A stretch of 38,517 nucleotides of DNA from CAIUPE01 sp046092445. Its GTDB lineage: Bacteria; Pseudomonadota; Alphaproteobacteria; Rhizobiales; Beijerinckiaceae. Positions 24,053 through 31,814 of the stretch are shown here, piece by piece (positions within the stretch are counted from its first letter, which is position 1; each line of letters opens with the position of its first letter). Both the position numbers and the translations under genes were made by a program. The DNA lies in contig JBJTDR010000063.1 in assembly GCA_046092445.1 (NCBI GenBank), forward strand, positions 1-38,517, given 5' to 3'. The notes beneath the pieces were generated by a model that worked only from the letters and a program-made list of their open reading frames with translations, had not been told where the DNA came from and did not search any database.

Positions 24053-24472
24053 TCACGCGCCTTCGGTAATTTCCGAATTCATTGACAGGCCGGAGTGGAG
24101 GCCCTTGGCATCTTCATCACGATCGACGAATTCGATGACGGCCATCGGCGCATTGTCACCGAACCGAAAGCCAGATTTCAGAACACGGGTATAGCCGCCA
24201 TTTCTATCCTTGTAACGCGGTCCAAGCACGTCAAAAAGCTTTTTCACCAGCACAATGTCCTTTATCTGGGCAATCGCCTGGCGGCGCGCATGAAGGCCGC
24301 CGCGCTTGCCGAGTGTGACCAGTTTCTCAACCACCGGGCGAAGGTCCTTGGCTTTAGGCAGCGTTGTCACAATCTGTTCGTGCTTGATCAGTGACTGGCA
24401 CATATTTGCGAACATAGCCTTTCGATGTTCTGCCGAACGACCGAAACGGCGCCCTCTAAATCCGTGATGCAT
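24053..24472 (-). CDS. rplQ: 50S ribosomal protein L17
   Basis: A 139-residue protein starting MHHGFRGRRFGRSAEHRKAM, the typical L17 opening (FGR..EHRKAM), with LIKHEQIVTTLPKAKDLRPV and RNGGYTRVLKSGFRFGDNAP as further family strings. It sits near the tunnel exit side of the large subunit, contacting several rRNA domains. It is the last gene of the alpha operon, 95 nt after rpoA, and is followed by a strong terminator. Acidic residues at the end (DRDEDAKG) are normal for alphaproteobacterial L17. The 24473-24567 gap shows no feature. Confidence 0.98.
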   Translation of the reverse strand: MHHGFRGRRFGRSAEHRKAMFANMCQSLIKHEQIVTTLPKAKDLRPVVEKLVTLGKRGGLHARRQAIAQIKDIVLVKKLFDVLGPRYKDRNGGYTRVLKSGFRFGDNAPMAVIEFVDRDEDAKGLHSGLSMNSEITEGA

Positions 24473-24567
24473 GGCTTACTCCATTAATTGGTTATCCGGT
24501 CGCCGTGCCAAGGTACGCCCGTTGGTTGGGAACGCGTCGCGGCGGTAATTGTCCCGCCATTCAGCCT

Positions 24568-25584
24568 TCAATAGTGCTCCTCAAAACGCTTGGCCAGTTC
24601 CTCGATGTTCTCTGGCGGCCATCCCTGCACGTCCATACCGAGGTGAAGCCCCATTGTTGCAAGCACTTCCTTGATTTCGTTAAGAGACTTACGTCCAAAA
24701 TTTGGAGTACGAAGCATTTCGGACTCCGACTTCTGAATAAGATCTCCGATATAAACAATATTGTCATATTTGAGACAATTTGCGGAACGTACGGATAACT
24801 CCAATTCGTCAACCTTCTTGAGCAATGCCGGGTTGAAAGCGAGCTCCGGCATGGCAGCCTTTTCTTCTTCGCGGCGCGGCTCTTCAAAGTTCACGAATAC
24901 TTCGAGTTGATCCTGAACGATCCGAGCAGCGTACGCGACAGCATCCTCCGGCGTGACACCGCCATTCGTTTCGATCGTCATGATCAATTTGTCATAATCG
25001 AGGATCTGACCTTCACGCGTGTTCTCAACGCGGTAGGAAACCTTCTTGACCGGAGAAAACAGACTGTCTACCGGCACAAGACCGATCGGCGCATCCTCGG
25101 AACGGTTCCTGTCCGCCGGAACGTAACCCTTACCCGACCTGACAGTGAATTCCATGCGCAATTCGGCACCATCATCAAGAGAGCATAGTACCAGTTCAGG
25201 ATTCAGAATTTGGACGTCACCCGTCACAGCAATATCACCAGCGCGCACGGTGCCGGGGCCCTGCTTCCGAAGCATCAGCCTCTTGCTTCCCTCTCCCTGC
25301 ATTTTGATGGCAACTGATTTAATATTAAGAATAATATCCGTAACATCTTCACGGACACCTGCGATCGATGAGAATTCGTGCAGAACACCGTCGATCTGAA
25401 CAGAAACGATTGCCGCGCCCTGAAGTGACGATAGCAAAACGCGACGAAGAGCATTTCCGAGCGTGACACCAAAGCCCCGCTCAAGTGGTTCAGCAATCAA
25501 AGTGGCAATACGACGACTGTCGTCGCCTGGCGTAATGACGAGTTTATTCGGCTTGATGAGGTCTTGCCAGTTTTTTTGAATCAC
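24568..25584 (-). CDS. rpoA: DNA-directed RNA polymerase subunit alpha
   Basis: A 338-residue protein. The N-terminal dimerisation domain contains LERGFGVTLGNALRRVLLSS, GAAIVSVQIDGVLHEFSSI and VREDVTDIILNIK, and the C-terminal domain contains YIGDLIQKSESEMLRTPNFG and RKSLNEIKEVLATMGLHLGM, which contacts UP elements and activators. I choose a GTG start at 25584, giving the family's usual opening (M)IQKNWQDLIKPNKL, with AAAGGG 7 nt upstream; a TTG two codons earlier is the alternative. It dimerises and nucleates the assembly of core polymerase. It lies 74 nt after rpsK with a hairpin in between and 95 nt before rplQ. Confidence 0.98.
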   Translation of the reverse strand: MIQKNWQDLIKPNKLVITPGDDSRRIATLIAEPLERGFGVTLGNALRRVLLSSLQGAAIVSVQIDGVLHEFSSIAGVREDVTDIILNIKSVAIKMQGEGSKRLMLRKQGPGTVRAGDIAVTGDVQILNPELVLCSLDDGAELRMEFTVRSGKGYVPADRNRSEDAPIGLVPVDSLFSPVKKVSYRVENTREGQILDYDKLIMTIETNGGVTPEDAVAYAARIVQDQLEVFVNFEEPRREEEKAAMPELAFNPALLKKVDELELSVRSANCLKYDNIVYIGDLIQKSESEMLRTPNFGRKSLNEIKEVLATMGLHLGMDVQGWPPENIEELAKRFEEHY

Positions 25585-25621
25585 GTTCAAACCCTTTGGA
25601 AACTAGTAGCTTCGTTCAATG

Positions 25622-25648
25622 CAAAAAGCGTCGCCGCCATACGACGAC
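25622..25648 (-). terminator. Terminator-like hairpin between rpsK and rpoA (possible attenuator)
   Basis: On the minus strand GTCGTCG (25648-25642) pairs with CGGCGAC (25636-25630) through one U-G pair and is followed by GCTTTTTGC. It starts 10 nt after the rpsK stop. The T-run is short and interrupted, so only partial termination would be expected. Confidence 0.4.
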
Positions 25649-25658
25649 AGAACATCGA

Positions 25659-26048
25659 TCAGACGCGACGGCGCTTGCGCGGGCGGCACCCATTATGCGG
25701 AATTGGTGTCACGTCGCGTATGGAAGTGACCGTAAAACCAACCGACTGCAGAGCGCGGAGAGCCGACTCACGGCCTGAACCTGGACCAGTAACCTCGACT
25801 TCAAGTGTGCGCATGCCGTGCTCAGAAGCTTTTCTTCCGGCGTCCTCGGCCGCAACCTGGGCGGCGTAAGGAGTTGACTTTCTCGACCCCTTGAAACCCA
25901 TTATGCCCGCCGATGACCACGCAACGGTATTACCCTGAGCGTCTGTGATTGTGATCATCGTATTGTTGAAAGATGCATTGACGTGAGCAACTCCAGACAC
26001 GATGTTTTTCCGCTCTCTACGACGAACGCGACCTGCTTCCTTTGCCAT
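25659..26048 (-). CDS. rpsK: 30S ribosomal protein S11
   Basis: A 129-residue protein of the small-subunit platform that lines the mRNA exit (E site) with S18. Its opening MAKEAGRVRRRERKNIVSGV and the conserved ASFNNTMITITDAQGNTVAW, SSAGIMGFKGSRKSTPYAAQ and VTGPGSGRESALRALQSVGF are typical, as is the basic end NGCRPRKRRRV. It starts 128 nt after the rpsM stop; rpsM, rpsK, rpoA and rplQ form the alpha operon part. As usual in Alphaproteobacteria, rpsD does not follow it. Confidence 0.99.
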   Translation of the reverse strand: MAKEAGRVRRRERKNIVSGVAHVNASFNNTMITITDAQGNTVAWSSAGIMGFKGSRKSTPYAAQVAAEDAGRKASEHGMRTLEVEVTGPGSGRESALRALQSVGFTVTSIRDVTPIPHNGCRPRKRRRV

Positions 26049-26101
26049 TTTCCTATCCTTTAATCACGCCCGTACTTCCAGGCGCTGGGGATTTGTATCT
26101 T

Positions 26102-26167
26102 GCGAATAGCGAGTAACGAAACAGCGACTGAAGGAGTCCCTCGTTCACCATTCTCAATTCTCCATTC
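26102..26167. repeat. Short degenerate repeats in the rpsM-rpsK gap
   Basis: The gap (26049-26176) contains GCGAATAGCGAGTAACGA (26102-26119), heptads of the form RTAGCGA/GTAACGA, and CCATTCTCAATTCTCCATTC (26148-26167), which repeats CCATTC and TTCTC. Between them lies GGAGTCCCTCGTTCACCA (26133-26150), similar at 14 of 18 positions to 26654-26671 on the other side of rpsM. No coding or hairpin signal explains this stretch. Confidence 0.4.
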
Positions 26168-26176
26168 GCGCGCGAA

Positions 26177-26545
26177 TTACTTCTTCTTACCTGCGATAGG
26201 CTTCGATTTACCCTTCCGGGTCCGTGCATTCGTATGGGTCCTCTGTCCCCGAACCGGAAGATTGCGGCGATGACGCAAGCCACGATAACAACCAAGATCC
26301 ATCAAACGCTTGATGTTCATCGAGACTTCACGACGAAGATCACCCTCGACGATATAATCGCGGTCAATCATCTCTCGGATCTGGAGCACTTCATTGTCGG
26401 TCAACTGGGATACACGACGCTCCGAGGGGATTGCAACCTTATCGCAAATCTCCGAGGCTTTTTTTGGACCGATGCCATGAATATATTGGAGCGCGATGAT
26501 AACACGCTTGTTTGTGGGTATGTTAACGCCGGCTATTCGAGCCAT
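26177..26545 (-). CDS. rpsM: 30S ribosomal protein S13
   Basis: A 122-residue protein of the 30S head that makes intersubunit bridges B1a/B1b with L5 and contacts the P-site tRNA through its C-terminal tail. The start MARIAGVNIPTNKRVIIALQ is the family standard; the reading frame extends 27 codons upstream without support. Further strings are YIHGIGPKKASEICDKVAIP and GLRHRRNLPVRGQRTHTNAR, ending in the lysine-rich tail GKSKPIAGKKK. It follows adk after 210 nt that contain a likely promoter, and precedes rpsK by 128 nt. Confidence 0.99.
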   Translation of the reverse strand: MARIAGVNIPTNKRVIIALQYIHGIGPKKASEICDKVAIPSERRVSQLTDNEVLQIREMIDRDYIVEGDLRREVSMNIKRLMDLGCYRGLRHRRNLPVRGQRTHTNARTRKGKSKPIAGKKK

Positions 26546-26707
26546 TATCCAACTCCATTTCTGCCATCCAATTCGCGCTGAACGGAAAGGCGGTTTATCG
26601 CCACGCTTCCGGTGGAGCCCGGCCAATGCGCGGAGGAAAAAAGAATTAACGCAGGGATGCCTCGCTCACCAAAGCCCCTGCCCATAATTCTATAAATCCA
26701 ATGCAGA

Positions 26708-26736
26708 GCGGTAGACGACACGCATCAGCGTGTCAA
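26708..26736 (-). promoter_or_regulatory. Likely internal promoter between adk and rpsM, with hairpin over the -35 box
   Basis: TTGACA (26736-26731, minus strand) is a consensus -35 box, with TACCGC (26713-26708) 17 nt downstream as a weak -10. The palindrome GACACGC-N4-GCGTGTC (26717-26734) overlaps the -35 and the spacer, so it could be an operator. It would let rpsM-rpsK-rpoA-rplQ be expressed separately from the upstream ribosomal genes. The remainder of the gap 26546-26755 holds the 26654-26671 repeat and nothing else I can name. Confidence 0.45.
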
Positions 26737-26755
26737 GGAGGTATTTTACTAAAGA

Positions 26756-27340
26756 CTAGTGTGCCCCTATGGCCGCCATGATTGCCGCGGTAACATCATC
26801 AACTGGCTGCATACCATCTATCCGCTTCAAACGACCCTGAGAATCATAAAATGGTGCAACAACCGCCGTGTCACGGTTATAGGCTGCGAGCCTGGTCTTG
26901 AATACTTCGGCATCATCGTCGTTACGGACCGGCTGGCCAGATGCTCTGGCGTCCTCAGCACGTCGCACGATCCGTCCAACAAGCGCTTGTTGGTCGACCA
27001 ACAACTCCAACACGCAATGAATCTTTAGGCCTTTTTTCTCCAACATTCCGTCCAACGCCTCCGCCTGTGCGACTGTGCGCGGAAATCCGTCGAGGATAAA
27101 TCCTCGCTTACAATCAGTGGCTTCTATGCGATCTGCAACAATTCTGATCACAACGTCATCGGAGACTAGCCCGCCCGAGTCCATGATCGATTTTGCCCTT
27201 AAGCCCGTCGGCGTTCCGGCGAGAACCGCGGCGCGCAACATATCTCCAGTGGAAAGTTGAGGGATTCCAAAGCGTTGAACCAGTCGAAGTGCCTGTGTAC
27301 CTTTGCCCGCGCCTGGTGGGCCAAGCAGTATCAGCCTCAC
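26756..27340 (-). CDS. adk: Adenylate kinase
   Basis: A 194-residue cytoplasmic enzyme that interconverts ATP + AMP and 2 ADP. The P-loop is GPPGAGKGT (7-15), the AMP site is STGDMLRAAV, and GFILDGFPRTVAQAEALDGM is the family signature. The region after GRIVRRAEDAR is short, so this is the form without the large zinc-finger LID, as usual for Alphaproteobacteria. The start is GTG, overlapping the secY stop as GTGA, so the two are translationally coupled. Its place between secY and rpsM is the normal alphaproteobacterial order. A 210-nt gap follows. Confidence 0.98.
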   Translation of the reverse strand: MRLILLGPPGAGKGTQALRLVQRFGIPQLSTGDMLRAAVLAGTPTGLRAKSIMDSGGLVSDDVVIRIVADRIEATDCKRGFILDGFPRTVAQAEALDGMLEKKGLKIHCVLELLVDQQALVGRIVRRAEDARASGQPVRNDDDAEVFKTRLAAYNRDTAVVAPFYDSQGRLKRIDGMQPVDDVTAAIMAAIGAH

Positions 27341-28674
27341 GAACGCTTCCTTCCTCGCAACTTCGATTTTTTAACAAGCCCCTCATACTGGTGAGCCAAC
27401 AAATGACCATGAACTTGTGCAACCGTGTCCATGGTCACGCTCACTACAATTAGTAATGACGTACCACCAAAATAAAACGGGAGAGCCGCTTGAGAAACCA
27501 AAATCTCGGGTAACAAGCAAATGATTACCAGATAACCAGCACCCAGAACAGTTATGCGACTCAGGACCCTGTCTATAAATTCAGCTGTCTTTTCCCCCGG
27601 TCTGATTCCCGGAATAAAACCACCCTGCTTTTTCAAGTTATCGGCTGTTTCCGTAGGGTTAAAAACAATAGCTGTGTAAAAAAAGGCAAAAAAGATGATG
27701 AGAGCTGCATAGAGTAGCATAAATAACGGACGACCATGCCCCAAATACGCTGCAATCGTTGCTCCAATACCAAAATCACCACCTTGAGCAGAGAAATTAA
27801 CTATCGTTGTTGGCAACAAGAGTAATGAGGACGCAAAAATTGGAGGAATAACCCCAGAGGTGTTCAGCTTGAGTGGCAGAAACGATGTCTGACCCTCATA
27901 AACCTTATTGCCTACTTGTCGCTTGGGATAATTGATAAGTAAGCGGCGTTGTGCCCGTTCCAAAAACACAATGAACGCAATGACAGCGACGATCATAACC
28001 ATGACGATCAGAATAAGAAATGTTGAAATCGCACCCTGTCGACCAAGCTCGAGCGTACCACTCACCGCACTCGGCAGCCCGGCTACAATTCCCGCAAAAA
28101 TAATTAGAGATGTGCCGTTTCCAATACCCCGTTGGGTGATCTGCTCGCCAAGCCACATGAGGAATAATGTTCCGCCGACCAGAGTAATGGTTGCAGAAAT
28201 GCGAAAAAACATTCCCGGGTCAATCACCACATTGCCCGATCCCTCGAGCCCTACTGCTATCCCGTAAGCCTGGAAGGTGGCCAAAACAACTGTCAAATAC
28301 CTCGTATATTGATTGATAACCTTACGTCCGCTTTCCCCTTCCTTTTTCAGCGCCTCAAGTTGCGGAACAGTGGACGTTAGCAACTGCATAATAATCGATG
28401 CCGAAATATAAGGCATAATCGCTAGCGCAAAAATTGCAAGACGACCAACCGCCCCGCCGGAAAACATGTTAAATAGGCCGAGCATTCCTTGTTGCTGGCG
28501 CTCAAACATCTCCGATAATGCGCTTATATTGATGCCCGGCAGCGGTATGTACGTTCCTACGCGATACACGATAAGAGCGCCGAGCGTAAACCAAATCCGC
28601 TTCTTGAGTTCATCCGCCTTGGCAAGTGCGCCGAAATTGAGATTAGCTGCGAGTTGCTCAGCCGCCGATGCCAT
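27337..28674 (-). CDS. secY: Protein translocase subunit SecY
   Basis: A 445-residue inner-membrane channel protein with ten transmembrane helices, the core of the SecYEG translocon. The opening helix is KKRIWFTLGALIVYRVGTYI, the plug region follows with GAVGRLAIFALAIMPYISAS, and GNGTSLIIFAGIVAGLPSAV is the conserved cytosolic-side motif. The SecA/ribosome-binding loop RRLLINYPKRQVGNKVYEGQ and FNPTETADNLKKQGGFIPGI RPG-type loop are present. It starts 105 nt after rplO; that gap holds a 6-bp hairpin TCCGAC/GTCGGA (28704-28722) without a T-run. It ends in a 4-nt overlap with adk. rpmJ, which follows secY in E. coli, is absent. Confidence 0.98.
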   Translation of the reverse strand: MASAAEQLAANLNFGALAKADELKKRIWFTLGALIVYRVGTYIPLPGINISALSEMFERQQQGMLGLFNMFSGGAVGRLAIFALAIMPYISASIIMQLLTSTVPQLEALKKEGESGRKVINQYTRYLTVVLATFQAYGIAVGLEGSGNVVIDPGMFFRISATITLVGGTLFLMWLGEQITQRGIGNGTSLIIFAGIVAGLPSAVSGTLELGRQGAISTFLILIVMVMIVAVIAFIVFLERAQRRLLINYPKRQVGNKVYEGQTSFLPLKLNTSGVIPPIFASSLLLLPTTIVNFSAQGGDFGIGATIAAYLGHGRPLFMLLYAALIIFFAFFYTAIVFNPTETADNLKKQGGFIPGIRPGEKTAEFIDRVLSRITVLGAGYLVIICLLPEILVSQAALPFYFGGTSLLIVVSVTMDTVAQVHGHLLAHQYEGLVKKSKLRGRKRS

Positions 28675-28779
28675 TTCGTGCTCCCGTCCAAACTACTTCT
28701 CAATCCGACGTGAAATGTCGGACAAGCAAAATTTCCGTCGCCTCATATCAACAAGAAACCACGAAACCTAAAATTAGGG

Positions 28780-29259
28780 TCAGGCCGTGGTCTCAGCTGG
28801 GGCATTTAGAAAATTGATATGCCCCCCCAACCTTTCAACAGCAGCAACTGCCGATTTCGACGCTCCCGCGACCAGAAAATTTAGTGTCACGGACAATTCG
28901 CCCACGCCAAGTATTCTGACTCCATCATACGGCTTCGAACAAACCCCGGCAGCAACAAGCGCCTCAACAGTCACCAAGGCAGATGAGTCGAGTCTTTTGT
29001 CATTAATGGCTAGCTGAATGCGCCCGAGGTTTACCTCATTGAATTTTTTCGTAAATATGTTCGTAAACCCGCGTTTCGGAAGCCGCCGATAAATGGGCAT
29101 CTGACCGCCCTCAAACCCTTTTATCGCTACACCAGAACGCGCTGTTTGCCCTTTTCCCCCTCGTCCACCGGTTTTGCCTTTGCCGGAGCCTATACCGCGA
29201 CCTACCCGTGTACGAGACTTTCTAGACCCAGGATTATCGTAAATTTCATTCAGTTTCAT
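28780..29259 (-). CDS. rplO: 50S ribosomal protein L15
   Basis: A 159-residue, late-assembling large-subunit protein. It begins MKLNEIYDNPGSRKSRTRVG and continues with the glycine-rich, basic RGIGSGKGKTGGRGGKGQTA that threads into 23S rRNA, then FEGGQMPIYRRLPKRGF. The start is the ATG at 29259, with GGAG 7 nt upstream; a GTG and an ATG slightly upstream in the same frame are less well placed. It follows rpmD by 11 nt and is the last ribosomal gene before secY. Confidence 0.98.
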   Translation of the reverse strand: MKLNEIYDNPGSRKSRTRVGRGIGSGKGKTGGRGGKGQTARSGVAIKGFEGGQMPIYRRLPKRGFTNIFTKKFNEVNLGRIQLAINDKRLDSSALVTVEALVAAGVCSKPYDGVRILGVGELSVTLNFLVAGASKSAVAAVERLGGHINFLNAPAETTA

Positions 29260-29270
29260 AACCATACTCC

Positions 29271-29468
29271 TCACTCCACGTCGATAACGCGCACGAGATG
29301 CCTGACGGACGCAATCATGCCGCGCACCTCAGGAGTATCCGGCAGAGTAGCCCGCCGATGCATCTTATTCAACTTAAGCCCAAGAAGCGTCTGCCTCTGT
29401 TCCGATATCCGGCGAATTGGACTACCAATCTGCTCTACTGTTACCATTCTCGCTGCTAACTTCGTCAT
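29271..29468 (-). CDS. rpmD: 50S ribosomal protein L30
   Basis: A 65-residue protein of the large subunit with the hallmark VTVEQIGSPIRRISEQRQTL followed by LLGLKLNKMHRRATLPDTPE. The start is the ATG at 29468 with GAGGGG upstream; a TTG five codons earlier is not needed. It lies 11 nt after rpsE and 11 nt before rplO, the normal order. Confidence 0.97.
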   Translation of the reverse strand: MTKLAARMVTVEQIGSPIRRISEQRQTLLGLKLNKMHRRATLPDTPEVRGMIASVRHLVRVIDVE

Positions 29469-29479
29469 ATCGGTTCCCC

Positions 29480-30040
29480 TCAAGCATCTGCGCTCGCGAC
29501 GTCCGCGTCACCACGGCGAGCCTGAAGCTGAGAAACCTTTATGCCACGTCGAGAGGCAACAGATCGCGGACTATCCTCGTGTTTGAGTGCATCAAAGGTA
29601 GCACGAACGAGATTATAAGGATTCGAGGAACCCAGTGATTTCGCTACGATGTCATGCATCCCTAGCGATTCGAAAACGGCTCGCATCGGACCACCGGCAA
29701 TAATCCCTGTGCCCGCAGGCGCGGCCCTCAACACCACCTTGCCAGATCCGTGACGGCCGAGAACATCATGATGGAGTGTGCGCCCCTCTCTCAGCGGAAC
29801 GCGGACCAATGCGCGCTTGGCGGCTTCGGTCGCCTTCCGGATGGCCTCCGGAACTTCCTTTGCTTTGCCATGACCAAACCCGACCCTGCCCTTCTGGTCT
29901 CCCACAACAACAAGTGCTGCAAATCCGAAACGGCGACCGCCCTTCACAACCTTTGCAACACGATTGATGTGAACCAACCGATCAACAAATTCGGAGTCAC
30001 GCTCTTCGCGGCTTTGACGCTCTTTTGGCTCTCGTGCCAT
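29480..30040 (-). CDS. rpsE: 30S ribosomal protein S5
   Basis: A 186-residue protein at the mRNA entry channel, important for decoding accuracy and, with S3 and S4, for mRNA unwinding. The N-terminal double-stranded-RNA-binding part contains DRLVHINRVAKVVKGGRRFG and VVVGDQKGRVGFGHGKAKEV, and the C-terminal part has AAPAGTGIIAGGPMRAVFES and GSSNPYNLVRATFDAL. The ATG at 30040 is the normal start (MAREPKERQSREERDSEFVD). The C-terminal tail ARRGDADVASADA is alphaproteobacterial in style. It is 79 nt after rplR; that gap is the only loose spot in this part and shows no hairpin of note. Confidence 0.98.
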   Translation of the reverse strand: MAREPKERQSREERDSEFVDRLVHINRVAKVVKGGRRFGFAALVVVGDQKGRVGFGHGKAKEVPEAIRKATEAAKRALVRVPLREGRTLHHDVLGRHGSGKVVLRAAPAGTGIIAGGPMRAVFESLGMHDIVAKSLGSSNPYNLVRATFDALKHEDSPRSVASRRGIKVSQLQARRGDADVASADA

Positions 30041-30119
30041 TTTTTCTCTCACTATAGACGCAATGCCCGCGGCACTGCTCGCTTGAGTATCTTACGAACG
30101 GACCCGTTCGCCGGTAACT

Positions 30120-30482
30120 CTAAAATTCCAAACCGCCCTCTCGAGCAGCCTCGGCCAGCGCCTTCACCCTACCGTGGTACATATACGAACCTCGGTCGAA
30201 TACAACCTTCGAAACGCCCGCTTTCCTCGCACGTTCAGCCAACACGCTTCCAATTCTCCTTGCAGCGGCAATGTCAGCACCCGTTACCAAACCTTCGCGA
30301 ATATCCCTCTCTATGGTCGAGGCGGCTACGATAGTGGCCCCCTTCAAATCATCAATGATTTGCGCATAAATCTGCTTCGATGAACGGAACACCGACAAAC
30401 GCGGGCGACCATTAGCCGCCGCCTTGATTGAGCGGCGTACACGTGCGAGGCGTCGCGCCGAGGCTTCTGCATTCTTTGCCAT
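30120..30482 (-). CDS. rplR: 50S ribosomal protein L18
   Basis: A 120-residue protein that binds 5S rRNA together with L5 and L25. It shows an Arg/Lys-rich N-terminus (ARRLARVRRSIKAAANGRPR), then LSVFRSSKQIYAQIIDDLKG and the C-terminal VVFDRGSYMYHGRVKALAEA AREGGLEF family ending. It lies 9 nt after rplF in the normal operon order. All motifs and the length are standard. Confidence 0.98.
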   Translation of the reverse strand: MAKNAEASARRLARVRRSIKAAANGRPRLSVFRSSKQIYAQIIDDLKGATIVAASTIERDIREGLVTGADIAAARRIGSVLAERARKAGVSKVVFDRGSYMYHGRVKALAEAAREGGLEF

Positions 30483-30491
30483 CTTCGACCC

Positions 30492-31025
30492 TTACTTTTT
30501 CTTGCCTTCCTTGCGGAAAATAAACTCGTCAACGTATCTGACGCCTTTACCTTGATATGGTTCAGGCCCGCGGAAATCACGGATCTCCGCCGCGGTCTGT
30601 CCAACCTTCTGTTTGTCAATACCGACAATCACAATCTCGGTCGGCTTTGGCGTTGAAATCGATATTCCGTCCGGAATGGGGTAATCCACATCATGACTAT
30701 ATCCGAGCGCCAATTTCAGTACATTACCAGCAACGGCAGCTCTGTAGCCAACGCCGTTTATCTCCAGCCGCTTCTCATACCCTTTGGAGACGCCATGGAC
30801 CAGATTAGCGAGTTGCGAACGTGATGTTCCCCACAGTGAACGGGCAAGTTTCGATTGATCACGCGGCGCAACCAAAATAGAATCGTGTGAAAGCGAAACG
30901 TCAACACTATCGGGAACACGGAACGACAATTCGCCCTTCATTCCCCTCATTCTAACCAACTGACCTTCCAACGACGCAGTGACGTTCGACGGAAAACTAA
31001 CGGGTTTTTTGCCAATTCGAGACAT
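30492..31025 (-). CDS. rplF: 50S ribosomal protein L6
   Basis: A 177-residue protein with two repeated domains, located near the sarcin-ricin loop and the factor-binding site. The normal start MSRIGKKPVSFPSNVTASLE is the ATG at 31025; the frame is open 20 codons upstream into rpsH territory without support. The C-terminal family strings are GIDKQKVGQTAAEIRDFRGP and EPYQGKGVRYVDEFIFRKEG. It starts 34 nt after rpsH and ends 9 nt before rplR. Confidence 0.98.
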   Translation of the reverse strand: MSRIGKKPVSFPSNVTASLEGQLVRMRGMKGELSFRVPDSVDVSLSHDSILVAPRDQSKLARSLWGTSRSQLANLVHGVSKGYEKRLEINGVGYRAAVAGNVLKLALGYSHDVDYPIPDGISISTPKPTEIVIVGIDKQKVGQTAAEIRDFRGPEPYQGKGVRYVDEFIFRKEGKKK

Positions 31026-31059
31026 TTTGTCCTCCGAGTGACTAGTCGAGCATGAACGA

Positions 31060-31458
31060 TCAGAAGACCGTGCACAGAACTTCACCGCCTACATTCTTTT
31101 CGCGAGCTTCGTGATCCGCCATAACACCTCGAGGTGTAGACAAAATCGTGATGCCGAGTCCATTCGCGACACGCGGCATTGCGCCGACCGACGTGTAAAC
31201 CCGGCGACCGGGCTTCGAAACCCGGGAAACCGAACGAATTACCGGTTCGCCATCGAAATACTTCAATTCAATTTCGAACTCCGTCCGTCCATTACCGAAT
31301 TCCGTTGTCGAGTAGCCTCGGATATATCCTTCCGATTGCAATACATCCAGAACATGTGCGCGAAGTTTTGATCCGGGTGTCGCCACCTTGGATTTACCCC
31401 GCATCTGTGCGTTCCGAATTCGTGTAAGCATGTCGCCTACGGGATCGTTGACTGCCAT
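31060..31458 (-). CDS. rpsH: 30S ribosomal protein S8
   Basis: A 132-residue primary 16S rRNA-binding protein that in E. coli also represses translation of the spc operon. It opens MAVNDPVGDMLTRIRNAQMR and contains SKVATPGSKLRAHVLDVLQS, RVSKPGRRVYTSVGAMPRVA and NGLGITILSTPRGVMADHEA, ending GGEVLCTVF, all typical. It lies 14 nt after rpsN and 34 nt before rplF. I could not identify an S8-binding mimic at the rplE start. Confidence 0.98.
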   Translation of the reverse strand: MAVNDPVGDMLTRIRNAQMRGKSKVATPGSKLRAHVLDVLQSEGYIRGYSTTEFGNGRTEFEIELKYFDGEPVIRSVSRVSKPGRRVYTSVGAMPRVANGLGITILSTPRGVMADHEAREKNVGGEVLCTVF

Positions 31459-31472
31459 TGCCCGACCCTTTC

Positions 31473-31778
31473 TTACCAGCTTGCCTTGGTCAGACCTGGA
31501 ATCAGGCCTTTGGAACCATAATCGCGCAAAGCAACGCGAGACATTTTTAATTTCTTGTAAACGCCGCGAGGGCGACCCGATATCTCACAGCGACTGCGAA
31601 CACGGCTCGGTGCTGAATTTCGCGGGAGAGCCGCCAGTTTTAACCTCGCCTCGAACCGTTCTTCCATCGACTTTGTCTCGTCGTTCGCGATTGCCTTCAA
31701 GCGGCCACGCCTCGCTGCAAACTGCAGAGCGAGTCTCTCGCGACGCTTATTTTTTTCTATCGAGCTTTTCTTGGCCAT
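31473..31778 (-). CDS. rpsN: 30S ribosomal protein S14 (zinc-independent form)
   Basis: A 101-residue protein of the 30S head. It has the long form without the CxxC zinc ribbon found in the short 61-residue S14. Key strings are MAKKSSIEKNKRRERLALQF, AALPRNSAPSRVRSRCEISG and RPRGVYKKLKMSRVALRDYG, ending GLIPGLTKASW. It sits between rplE (36 nt upstream) and rpsH. Confidence 0.98.
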   Translation of the reverse strand: MAKKSSIEKNKRRERLALQFAARRGRLKAIANDETKSMEERFEARLKLAALPRNSAPSRVRSRCEISGRPRGVYKKLKMSRVALRDYGSKGLIPGLTKASW

Positions 31779-31814
31779 GTGCCTCTCCTGGCGTCCGCGT
31801 TTAAGAGAAACCCC

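Noticed and set aside
23925..24056. 44-codon upstream extension of the htrA frame
   Set aside because: It runs through the terminator hairpin and would put the signal peptide in the middle of the protein; the start at 23924 is clearly better.
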